Positions 51,470 through 59,719 of a DNA stretch of 64,000 nucleotides are shown one piece after another. Where the stretch lies: NCBI RefSeq assembly GCF_002246015.1, contig NZ_NOLJ01000009.1, positions 194,966 to 258,965 on the forward strand, in the 5' to 3' direction. Every line of letters starts with the position of its first letter. Position 1 is the stretch's first letter. A model generated the notes under the pieces. It was not told where the DNA came from. It searched no databases and saw only the letters and a list, made by a program, of their open reading frames with translations. Source of the DNA: Nostoc sp. 'Peltigera membranacea cyanobiont' 210A (lineage in GTDB: Bacteria; Cyanobacteriota; Cyanobacteriia; Cyanobacteriales; Nostocaceae). The position numbers and the translations under genes are program-made.

Positions 51470-53647
51470 ATGTTAGAACTGTATACTGATAACAACAATA
51501 CTGAATTTCAAAAACAACAGCTTTTGACTGCAATTGTGCAGGCAAAACAAGATGGTTTGGGCAATGAAGAGATTATAGATAATGTACGGGAGACTTTACC
51601 TTCCCCAATGGTCTCTTATGCTGAAACTATTCTACAACAGATTGATTTTAGAGCAAAATTATCACGTCCTGTTATAGAATTTAATTTAGAATTTTTATTT
51701 CAGTTAATATACGAATCAGTAATTGCAGGTACAAATGATGAAGAAATATTATCAATATGTGCAGAACACTGTACTTTAAACCAGTACGAGTTTGCACGTT
51801 ATACACTTGAATATATTCATCTCAATCGGATGCCATCACAGTGGGAGCAAAATAACGTAGATCATAAGATGATTGAGATAGTTAACATATCACTAATTGA
51901 ATCTTTATTTGAATACATTGAATCAATCAAAAATATTCATCTTAAGCAGATTGGATATGAAGTAGTTCAGGAAAATCTTTATAATTTATTTTTGAGCAAT
52001 AAAGAAACTAGTTATTTTACTGATTTAGCTAGTAAATCTAGAGATAAATGCATTAAAAACTATTGTTACCGAACGGCAGTGCTTGTTGCGCGTGCCACAG
52101 GTAAGCCATTAGATTTAAAACTTACAGGTGATGGCTCAATTATTTTAAAAGAGCCTAAATATTTAGATAGAAATACTGGTGCAAATGAGATTGGTACTTC
52201 ACAAAATTTAACTATGTTACAGGCAGGGAAGTTATTAGTTGATACGTTAGAGGATTTTAATATTAATGCTAAGTATGTTGATGCCAAAAATGGCCCTACT
52301 TTTAACCGTATTAGGGTAAAACTGGGACGGGGTGTTAGTTACAAGAAAGTAGAAGACATTGGTAATGACTTAGTACAGCAGCTTGGTGAAGAGTTAGGCT
52401 TGAAATTTGCACCAATGGTGAGTGTAGTGCCTGGAGGAGTTGTATTTGACATACCCCGATTAGATAGACAATTTGCTTATTTCCGCGATTATTTTACTTT
52501 TGACAGTGAACTTGACATTCATTCTGTATCTATTCCCGGTGGTGTTGATGTAGATGGCACCTATGTCGAAATTCCACTTTATAGCGACAACGTAACCCAT
52601 ATCTTGGGTGGTGGGCGGACGCGGGGTGGGAAGTCGCAATTTGAGAAAGCAGCAATCTTATATTTAGTGCGGCAGTATCCACCTTCTGTTGTTCGATTAG
52701 CGCTTTCGGATGTTAAGCGCGTGACCTTTGGTAAATTTGATGGGCTACCCCATCTTGTTGCCCCAGTTGCGCGTAATGCAGAGTCTACCGCTAACTTGCT
52801 TGATTACTTGGTAGAAGAAATGGAATTGCGTTACCAGGAATTTGAGCGCCACAGCAGTATTGAAACGATCGCACAGTACAACTTGCGGTTTGCACCTAAT
52901 TTTGTCATGCCGCGAGTGATTTGTCTAATTGACGAGTGTTTTGATCTACTTTCCGATGATAATTACTGCGATCGCATTGAGACTGCGTTGATGAAGTTGC
53001 TTGCAAAAGCGGGTGGTGCAGGAATTCACGTACTACTGTACACGCAACGGCCTGATAAAAACGTGATTGATCCGTTGATTCGGTCAAACTTTCCGGCAAA
53101 GACAGCCTTTGTTACGACTCGCCCTGAAGACAGTTGTATTATCCTTGGGGACGATAAAGACAAGCGTGCGGTTTATTTACTGGGATACGGAGATTTTTTG
53201 TACAAGACGACTGAAGTTTTACGACTCCAAGCTTTATATGTTGCTGACGATGAAGACCCTGAATACTTCCAGCAATTACTCTTGGAAGCAAAAAACCAGA
53301 ACGATCCTTATACAGCATGGAAATCTGGGTTAGATTTTGATGAATTTGTCGCTAGTCTGTATGGCAAGAGTAGTAATAATAATAATGGTAAATATAAAGC
53401 CACTACTGCTACTAAAACTAAGCAGTCTAAGACTGATTTTGAGGGTAGTTTTAGTTTTAAGGTGCAGCTTGACGAAGAAGCAAGAAACTCAATTATGAAT
53501 TTGTATCAAAAGGGTTATCAACTTGATGAAATTGTCAAAGCAGTATTCAATTTATCCCGTCAAGATGGTAGGTCGTACAAGAAATTTAGAAACGTTGTCG
53601 AAGAATTTTTAAATAACTTTAAAGGTGGCGGTGAAGATGATATTTGA
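51470..53647 (+). CDS. FtsK/SpoIIIE-like DNA translocase (soluble)
   Basis: The start is ATG 51470 (an earlier in-frame TTG at 51458 is the alternative). 725 aa. A long N-terminal helical region without transmembrane segments precedes a FtsK/HerA-type motor: Walker A TRGGKSQ with Lys388, Walker B VICLIDECFDLL with Asp488, and LYTQRPDKNVIDPLIRSNFPAKTAFV and LLGYGDFLYKT as in FtsK. The C-terminus has a small gamma-like winged helix. Chromosomal FtsK has four membrane helices; their absence indicates a plasmid- or transfer-type translocase. It overlaps rusA-like 53637 by 11 bp. Confidence 0.9.
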   Translation: MLELYTDNNNTEFQKQQLLTAIVQAKQDGLGNEEIIDNVRETLPSPMVSYAETILQQIDFRAKLSRPVIEFNLEFLFQLIYESVIAGTNDEEILSICAEHCTLNQYEFARYTLEYIHLNRMPSQWEQNNVDHKMIEIVNISLIESLFEYIESIKNIHLKQIGYEVVQENLYNLFLSNKETSYFTDLASKSRDKCIKNYCYRTAVLVARATGKPLDLKLTGDGSIILKEPKYLDRNTGANEIGTSQNLTMLQAGKLLVDTLEDFNINAKYVDAKNGPTFNRIRVKLGRGVSYKKVEDIGNDLVQQLGEELGLKFAPMVSVVPGGVVFDIPRLDRQFAYFRDYFTFDSELDIHSVSIPGGVDVDGTYVEIPLYSDNVTHILGGGRTRGGKSQFEKAAILYLVRQYPPSVVRLALSDVKRVTFGKFDGLPHLVAPVARNAESTANLLDYLVEEMELRYQEFERHSSIETIAQYNLRFAPNFVMPRVICLIDECFDLLSDDNYCDRIETALMKLLAKAGGAGIHVLLYTQRPDKNVIDPLIRSNFPAKTAFVTTRPEDSCIILGDDKDKRAVYLLGYGDFLYKTTEVLRLQALYVADDEDPEYFQQLLLEAKNQNDPYTAWKSGLDFDEFVASLYGKSSNNNNGKYKATTATKTKQSKTDFEGSFSFKVQLDEEARNSIMNLYQKGYQLDEIVKAVFNLSRQDGRSYKKFRNVVEEFLNNFKGGGEDDI

Positions 53648-54101
53648 ACTAACCATGCCTTTACCTCCTTGTATGAACGAAATTATTAACCAGGCACGGT
53701 CAAGTTGGCAAGCTAGTGCTGAACTTAAGAAGTACTGGACAAACTTAATTGGTGAATTTGTTAGAGAATGTGAATTTTGTTTGGATAGTACAGTGTGGAT
53801 TGAGTTCCATTGGTATCTCAAAAATTTTGCACGAGATAGTGATAATGTAGCTGCTGCCGCTAAATTTATTATGGATGGGCTAGTTACAGGGCGAGCAATT
53901 CGTAACGATAACCTGACAGTTATCCAATCACCCGTTGTTCATTACTATCATCGCAGTAGTGGTGATGATGGTGTGCTGTTAAGACTTTCACAATCACCTG
54001 ATTTTTTATTAGAGAACTTTATTGTATCTAACCAATTCTCCAGACACAGTTTAGAAAAATACAATCAAAAAATCACACATTTAATTTCAAAGCAATTGTA
54101 G
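53637..54101 (+). CDS. RusA-like Holliday junction resolvase
   Basis: The start is ATG 53637 with AAAGGTGGCGGTGAAG upstream. 154 aa. The RusA signature is present as LPPCMNEI near the N-terminus, RDSDNVAAAAKFIMDGL and AIRNDNLTVIQSPVVHYY, supplying the acidic residues for metal-dependent cleavage of four-way DNA junctions. Overlap with the translocase gene links branch migration or transfer with resolution of element DNA. Usually found in phages and plasmids. Confidence 0.85.
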   Translation: MIFELTMPLPPCMNEIINQARSSWQASAELKKYWTNLIGEFVRECEFCLDSTVWIEFHWYLKNFARDSDNVAAAAKFIMDGLVTGRAIRNDNLTVIQSPVVHYYHRSSGDDGVLLRLSQSPDFLLENFIVSNQFSRHSLEKYNQKITHLISKQL

Positions 54102-54122
54102 TTTATCTAAAGGATAATAGTG

Positions 54123-54602
54123 ATGTTACGTTATAAAGACTACCGTCAGTTAATCGATCAGGTAAATGCAGGCAAGAATATTAACCTATGGGGCAAGCCA
54201 AATATTGGTAAGACTCTTACTGTTAAAAACTGTTTACTCAAGGATATTAACTTAGAGTCTGTTTACCTCAATCTTGAATATCCTTTTAGTGGGGATCATC
54301 TATTCAACGTTATTCCTATGAGCTTCAGTTTTTACTACCAGCAAGATTGGCAAAATATCATAAGCAAATTATCTGATGGTTATAATAGGCTGCTGGTGAT
54401 AGATAATTTTGATAGATTACACTTTGTTAGCGATACTTTTAGCAACGACTTATTTCGATTACAACAGTTAGCTCAACTAGAAAATTTTTCTTTACTATTA
54501 ATATCTCGGATGCCCTTAGAATATTTTCACTTTCCAGGTTTTGCTAACTATTTTGAAAAATTGGAATTGAACGAAACTAATACTTGGACTTTTGGACAGT
54601 AG
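54123..54602 (+). CDS. Small P-loop ATPase
   Basis: 159 aa from ATG 54123 after AAAGGATAATAGTG. Walker A NLWGKPNIGKTLTVK and Walker B RLLVIDNFDRLHFV are clear. Short AAA/STAND-like ATPases of this size often regulate partition or replication. Follows the resolvase gene by 21 nt. No additional domain is present and no family name is assigned. Confidence 0.72.
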   Translation: MLRYKDYRQLIDQVNAGKNINLWGKPNIGKTLTVKNCLLKDINLESVYLNLEYPFSGDHLFNVIPMSFSFYYQQDWQNIISKLSDGYNRLLVIDNFDRLHFVSDTFSNDLFRLQQLAQLENFSLLLISRMPLEYFHFPGFANYFEKLELNETNTWTFGQ

Positions 54603-54872
54603 ATATATGGCTTTTAGATATCGTTTTTTGGTGATATCCGCTCCGGGTGGAATGTTGGTTTAAGCAATAAAGCAAGTTCGACTCTTGCTATCACTATTGA
54701 GGATGAAACTATTGCCGATACTGAAAATTAACCAGGACAAATCTATTAAATAGTTTTGGAATTGTTAATAGAGTAAGGAGTAGGTTAGTGGTGTAGTTCT
54801 CAGCAAATCCCAATTCGTGCCGGGGCAAGAGTAATTAAAAACCTTGTAACCTGCATTTTGGAGGGATGAATT

Positions 54873-56138
54873 ATGTTGAAGAAGTTTGCATTTAATTGCT
54901 TGAGGAACTTTAATGTTGCTTTTGGAATGGTGTCTTTGACTGCTATTGGTTTGGGCGCTATAGCAACTTTTTCTGGTTTGGGTTTATTGTACTTAGCTAG
55001 GGGCGGATTCCCAATTGTTGAGAAAGAACGCTCCGAACAAATTGCCTCTACCGGCATTGGTGCTATTGTATTGGGCTTTACCGGAATTATTTTTGCTTCC
55101 TTGGGCGGTGCTTTCTTAAGTATTGTTGAAGAATCGGAGGAAACTAATTATAGCATAGAACCTGCAAAAATAGCTGACATAAAACCGCTTGTATTTACAA
55201 AACCTGAGAGCTTTGAAAAATCTAATGATGTGCCTTTTATTTACACTTATACGGTGATGAATTTTGAGGGACATTCTGATTTTAAGGGCTTGGTTGTTTG
55301 CAGATTTGAGGAAGAACCGTATCGAAAATTTGTACTTTACGAGGAATTACGTTCTCACCACATTGACGACTTGGCAGTAATCTGTGATGAAATTGATCCA
55401 GACAGATTAATTGGACAAACCTTTTCCTCATATAAGCCTTTACCTTGTGAAGCTTTAGAGGAACATTTAGATATACACCGACGCTATGTTAATGCAGTTA
55501 ATAGCGAAGAATTTACTTCTTGCTATTTGCAAGTGTGTGCTGGGTGTAAGTTACTGCATGGTGCCAATAATATTGTTTGTGGCATTCATTCATACGGATG
55601 GTTTGAAGATGGTTGCTGTCCAGATAAGCAATGGGATGAACGTAAGGCGTTGTTTCCATTTGAGGATGATGCTGTTGTCGAAAGCTTAAATAGAGAAATA
55701 TCGTCCAATCAGGCGAATATTTGCAAGTTTTACGGCGACCTTATTTTGTGGGATGAATATGCTAATCGTAGGTTTTCTTTTTCTTATTCCGGTATCTTAC
55801 TGAAACATTCTGATAGACTGCTTGAGCTTGGTACGGAAGCGAGACTTCTTTCCTACATTCAGTATTTCCGCACTCGAAATGTAGTGGTCTTTGACTACGT
55901 AGCATCAGGGCGAGTTTCGGAGTTTACGAAGGAACTTAAGGGCATAGCCAAAATCGAGGTTGATGGTGATGAGATATCTATCTTTTTTGATATATATGCG
56001 CCTTGTCACCGCTTTCGCCGTGATGGTGTAGCGCTGCATCCTTACTCAACTTTTGTTCCCCAAAAACTCAACTATAACTACAACTTGGTTAGTTACGTCA
56101 ACTACCTTAAGAGTAAAAAATTTGGAGTGCTGGGATGA
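54873..56138 (+). CDS. Membrane-anchored Cys-rich protein of unknown function
   Basis: 421 aa, with GGAGGGATGAATT before ATG 54873. Two hydrophobic helices (about residues 18-42 and 60-84) are followed by a large soluble domain with a Cys cluster (SCYLQVCAGCKLLHG ... VCGIHSYGWFEDGCCPD) likely to bind a metal, and a C-terminal beta-rich part. The upstream gap (54603-54872) has only a tiny open frame. Not recognised; a candidate specific component of the element. Confidence 0.65.
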   Translation: MLKKFAFNCLRNFNVAFGMVSLTAIGLGAIATFSGLGLLYLARGGFPIVEKERSEQIASTGIGAIVLGFTGIIFASLGGAFLSIVEESEETNYSIEPAKIADIKPLVFTKPESFEKSNDVPFIYTYTVMNFEGHSDFKGLVVCRFEEEPYRKFVLYEELRSHHIDDLAVICDEIDPDRLIGQTFSSYKPLPCEALEEHLDIHRRYVNAVNSEEFTSCYLQVCAGCKLLHGANNIVCGIHSYGWFEDGCCPDKQWDERKALFPFEDDAVVESLNREISSNQANICKFYGDLILWDEYANRRFSFSYSGILLKHSDRLLELGTEARLLSYIQYFRTRNVVVFDYVASGRVSEFTKELKGIAKIEVDGDEISIFFDIYAPCHRFRRDGVALHPYSTFVPQKLNYNYNLVSYVNYLKSKKFGVLG

Positions 56139-56329
56139 ATAAGGAAGTTTCTAAAAGCTGCGGGTGCAAGTCGGAAAAATCGCATTTTTGCAATTTCTGT
56201 ATCTTGGATTGGTAATTTCTAAAATTCAACAACTGCAAATTTTGGAAAACTTGGTTTGTCTAATTGCTTAAAGGCAATTTACCCTCCTTCCTCCTACTGG
56301 TGGATGGGATACGTATAAAAGCTTTCACT

Positions 56330-56356
56330 CAGTACGGGGGTTTCCCCCCGCTACTG
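56330..56356. terminator. GC-rich hairpin after the Cys-rich protein gene
   Basis: CAGTACGGGGG, a TTT loop and CCCCCCGCTACTG form a strong, slightly bulged stem. It could be a terminator without a U-run or an RNA structure controlling the next gene, which starts 54 bases on after ATGGAGGAATCAC. Confidence 0.5.
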
Positions 56357-56409
56357 GGTGGCAAGCCGCTATAACGCCGCCCATCAGTAATTCATGGAGG
56401 AATCACATT

Positions 56410-56916
56410 ATGTCTGCTTTTGCAATATCACCTTTTGTGCAATCTGTTAACGATGTTTTGTTTCCAATCGAGTTGTTTTTGATTATCTTCCCAATCTTGT
56501 ACGTGATTTTTGTCCCTGCTCAATCAGTATCACTTCAAGTTAGTAATAGCGCTGCGGTGATTTCTGAAGAGTCGCCAGTTTTGGAAACTCAGGGGGATTT
56601 GACTGTGATTGGTGCTGTTTCTAATGAAAAAGAATTTTCTGAACCAGAATCTTCGATTATTGAAACTGCGCCGCCACTTGTTGAAACTAGGTTTGCGGAT
56701 GAAGCCAGACAACTTGTGCTAGTAGACGTTACCGAAGAGAGGAAGAAGCTTTTGGGTTTAGGCGCGCGGAAGCTGCGACAGTTCTGTAAGGAACGCCAGA
56801 TTCAAGGCTATTCTACCGTCTACAACCGTAAAAAACTCGATGGACTCGTTGACTTTCTGATCGCACAACAAGTGACTTCTGCTCAAGTAGTCGAGTTTGT
56901 GGAAATGCTTGCTTAG
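56410..56916 (+). CDS. Membrane-anchored protein with SAP-like C-terminus
   Basis: 168 aa; TGGAGGAATCACATT gives a good ribosome site. One N-terminal transmembrane helix (about residues 18-36) is followed by an acidic Ser/Glu-rich linker. The C-terminal segment (LLGLGARKLRQFCKERQIQGYSTVYNRKKLDGLVDFLIAQ) matches a SAP/Rho-N-type helix-extended-helix nucleic-acid-binding fold. A membrane-tethered DNA-binding protein would suit plasmid partition or transfer. Function not established. Confidence 0.68.
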   Translation: MSAFAISPFVQSVNDVLFPIELFLIIFPILYVIFVPAQSVSLQVSNSAAVISEESPVLETQGDLTVIGAVSNEKEFSEPESSIIETAPPLVETRFADEARQLVLVDVTEERKKLLGLGARKLRQFCKERQIQGYSTVYNRKKLDGLVDFLIAQQVTSAQVVEFVEMLA

Positions 56917-57001
56917 AGTTTGATGAAAAGCTTCGGTAAAAATTGGGATTTCAAAACTACTTCCTTGATATAGGATGGTGCTTGCTTGATAATTCCTTCT
57001 A

Positions 57002-57454
57002 TTAAGTTAGGGCTTCCAAGATGCGTCCTATACTTCTTGGCGATAATGTCGGTAATCCCCTCCGAGTAGCTTCCTCAGCTACCTGCGTATGGTAATGGTG
57101 CTTTGAACGACTGGGTTTCCGGTTCTTGCTCCATTCGCTGATTTCGACGATTTTGCTCGCCTCTGTACTTTTGCACTTCTTAGGTCTACCGACGTTGACA
57201 CCTAATACCTCGTTAGCTTTTGCGATCGCCGACTCCTGGGTTTCTGACAAGATGGTACTTGATGTCCATCTTTTTTTCCACTTTGCTATTGATTTTTCAG
57301 TTACGCTAATCTCTTGGGCTAAGGCTACATATTTTTTGCCTTCGTTTAGTCCCAGCAGAATTTTCGCTCTTTTGCTAACTTCATCGCTGCTGGTCGCTGC
57401 TATGTGCTCTAGTGCTTGCTTTTCAATAGAATTTAGTATCTGAAGACGAGGCAT
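57002..57454 (-). CDS. IS630-like helix-turn-helix protein (solo N-terminal domain)
   Basis: 150 aa. An N-terminal helix-turn-helix (YVALAQEISVTEKSIAKWKKRW) and a second (HYHTQVAEEATRRGLPTLSPRSIGRIL) are the paired DNA-binding domains of IS630/Tc1-type transposases. The DDE catalytic domain is absent; the frame ends in a stop after ILEALT and no continuation is seen. It is either a transposase remnant or a domesticated regulator. It is oriented against all its neighbours. Confidence 0.72.
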   Translation of the reverse strand: MPRLQILNSIEKQALEHIAATSSDEVSKRAKILLGLNEGKKYVALAQEISVTEKSIAKWKKRWTSSTILSETQESAIAKANEVLGVNVGRPKKCKSTEASKIVEISEWSKNRKPSRSKHHYHTQVAEEATRRGLPTLSPRSIGRILEALT

Positions 57455-57976
57455 CTAAAATTTACCCCTCTTTACGGTACAATTTTGCCAAATGGAATGA
57501 AGCCTGATATACTTTTTTTGTAGAGTCCATTTTTCCTAAAGATTCACTCAAAGCCCTGTTTGCACCAGGGCTTTGAGAAAAAAAACAAGCCCACCTGTTA
57601 CTAGAACAGGACGGAATTTTGTTTTGTCAATTTAGTTATCTAGACCCATCATATCATGAGTTTACACAGTTTTACAAATCTTTCTTCGGATAGATGCTTT
57701 TTGTGCCAATATCAGAGCCTTAAATATCTCTTCAGTTGTATTAGTTGTCAATGGGTTGAGAATAATAGTTACTGCGCGAGAAAATTCTCTTTGAGAGATT
57801 TTCTGGTAGCTAATCTTTGGTATTTACAAGAATTAATTATTTTTTCAACTTGTCACTTTTTCCAACGGATGAAAGTGCTACAAGTTGTGCTGATTAAGCT
57901 TTGTCTGCTTTCTACTTAGACTTTTCAAAATTGAACTTATCTTTTGAATGACAATTTGTGATCCGGAGTATCAATA
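57455..57976. other. Non-coding stretch upstream of the ParB-like gene
   Basis: About 520 bases. It contains the perfect 12-bp palindrome at 57547-57577 and an 87-codon open frame (57656-57919, Cys/Phe/Leu-rich) that I do not consider a gene. The promoter of the ParB-like gene and possibly a partition site should be here. Confidence 0.4.
57547..57577. repeat. Perfect 12-bp inverted repeat
   Basis: CTCAAAGCCCTG and CAGGGCTTTGAG flank a 7-base loop and are followed by a run of eight A. On the minus strand this would be a hairpin preceded by U residues, not followed by them, so a terminator is not obvious. Its location before a ParB-like gene leaves a centromere-like or RNA role open. Confidence 0.6.
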
Positions 57977-59161
57977 ATGTTTGAGGTGCAGAATCCGGCA
58001 ATCGTATATATTTCGCCTGCGGAGTTGGTTGTTCATCCGAAGCTGATAGAAATATATGGTGAGAATGAGGAACGTCCGGCTTTAAAAAAAAGTATCTCGG
58101 AAAAAGGGATTCTTGAATCTTTAAAGGTATCTGCACGTACTGGTGTCAATGTAGTCTTGGCAGGTAAGTGTCGCTTGCAGATAGCTCACAAGCTCTTAAT
58201 TTCCTCTGTGAAAGTGGAATTTGTCGAGTCTGATTCGCCTGAAGAAGATTTGAAACTAGTGCTTGACTTTAATCTTCATCGCGAAGGCGGGAAGACTCAT
58301 TACCAGAAATTTCACGAGGGGCAGTACTGGGAGAGCGTACTTCGTCCCCAAGCGAAAGAAAGACAAAGGGAGAGCGCTCGTCGTTTGAATGAATCGAAGT
58401 GTTCAAATTTGAATCATTCGATAAATGAGAATAAGTCTCAATTAAAGAAGGGTAAACCCGTGATTCAGGAGGTCTCGGAGAATCTAAATATAAGTGTTGG
58501 TAGTTATCACAAGGGTAAGAAAGTTTTTGAATTAATTTCTCAATTACGAGAAATGGAAAAATTTAAGGCAGTTGTTGCACTGGAGATGGAATTTAACCGG
58601 AGTATTGATGCAGCATACAAGTTTGTTTGCAATCAAGATATCTGTTACCAGGTAATAGACCTTCTGGAGGCAGATGAGATAGGTAGTATAGGCGATGGTA
58701 TTGCTTGGATGCTGAATGGCGAGCGCAATCCGTTTCGGCGTTTCCAGCTTGACCAAGTATATCAATTCAAAAAGAGACTGCGGCCCGAGTTGGAAATTGT
58801 GGGACGGGTTATTGGTATAACTAATGAGTTTGTTGTGTTTGGATTGAGGAATTTAGTGAATATGAGCCTAGAAATTGTGAATCTACGTCCGCGACAGATT
58901 GATGCAGAATTGCAAGATGAACCATCTGCGTCACAGAGGAAGAGAATATTTCACTTAATGCAAAAGTTTAGTGATGTTTTCCCAGTTCAGGTGTCTTTGG
59001 CGGAGTTGTTAAAACTCCCAAATTTAACTGATAAAGAGGAGGTTTTATTGCGGATGTATGAGTCTGACGTATTTGAAAAAACTTGGGAAGATTATAAGAC
59101 CCAAATGAAAGCAATGGAAGTTTCTACAAATAGAAAAAAGGATAAGATTTGTGCTGCATAG
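57977..59161 (+). CDS. ParB/Srx-type DNA-binding protein
   Basis: 394 aa. The N-terminal ParB/sulfiredoxin-like domain is seen in YISPAELVVHPKLIEIYG, RPALKKSISEKGILESLKV (the box with Arg and Glu) and VVLAGKCRLQIAHKLLI; a helix-turn-helix region follows around residues 150-190 (GKPVIQEVSENLNISVGSYHKGKK). The C-terminus is long and helical. No ParA-type ATPase is next to it, so it may be a replication or regulatory protein rather than a classical partition protein. Confidence 0.78.
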   Translation: MFEVQNPAIVYISPAELVVHPKLIEIYGENEERPALKKSISEKGILESLKVSARTGVNVVLAGKCRLQIAHKLLISSVKVEFVESDSPEEDLKLVLDFNLHREGGKTHYQKFHEGQYWESVLRPQAKERQRESARRLNESKCSNLNHSINENKSQLKKGKPVIQEVSENLNISVGSYHKGKKVFELISQLREMEKFKAVVALEMEFNRSIDAAYKFVCNQDICYQVIDLLEADEIGSIGDGIAWMLNGERNPFRRFQLDQVYQFKKRLRPELEIVGRVIGITNEFVVFGLRNLVNMSLEIVNLRPRQIDAELQDEPSASQRKRIFHLMQKFSDVFPVQVSLAELLKLPNLTDKEEVLLRMYESDVFEKTWEDYKTQMKAMEVSTNRKKDKICAA

Positions 59162-59324
59162 GTAGCTGTGGGCTGCTAATTTAGTAGAAAATTTATCCCA
59201 CAATTTAACATTACTTACTAGATTAGCATCTCAATACTGATTACAGTACGAGTTCACTTTTTTTGGTGCTGAACTCGTATCAAGATATTTGACTGTTTTT
59301 TGTTTTTAAACTCGGTGGTGGAGT

Positions 59325-59489
59325 ATGAGTAATTTCATCTTCACTACTTCTACTAGCAAAAGCCAATATACGGTGACACTTTTAGGTGTTGCTAGCTTTG
59401 CATTGTTATCCCAAAACTCTTTTGTCGATTTAGTGATAACTTCGCTAGAACTGCCTCATTTAAATAATAACCAAAAAAAAGTTGGGTAG
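59325..59489 (+). CDS. Small hydrophobic peptide (54 aa)
   Basis: ATG 59325 is preceded by GGTGGTGGAGT. The peptide has a polar N-terminus (MSNFIFTTSTSKSQY), a hydrophobic segment (TVTLLGVASFALL) and a short amide-rich tail ending NNQKKVG. Good ribosome site and clean stop; no family. It fills part of the 558-bp gap between the ParB-like and primase genes. Confidence 0.42.
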   Translation: MSNFIFTTSTSKSQYTVTLLGVASFALLSQNSFVDLVITSLELPHLNNNQKKVG

Positions 59490-59719
59490 TCGCATTGTTG
59501 TTGGTGAAGCGTGTTGGACTAAATCTTAGCCTAAGCCTACGTATATCTAAGCCTAAACAAGTATAAACCTTTGTTTGCTTTCAACCATGAGACGATTACC
59601 AGTCGTCTCCAACAAGCGGATAACCAACCGCTTAAACATAAAAATTTCAAATTTAGGCTAACACATTTTGACCAACAGCGAGGCTACCTGATGCACAAAA
59701 ATCATCAGGACAGTCACTC

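Noticed and set aside
43709..57000. Classical type IV secretion/conjugation system
   Set aside because: No VirB4/TraC ATPase, VirD4-type coupling protein with membrane helices, or relaxase motif was found.
57656..57919. 87-codon open frame as a gene
   Set aside because: Cys/Phe/Leu-rich composition, no ribosome site, no coupling to neighbours; likely non-coding.
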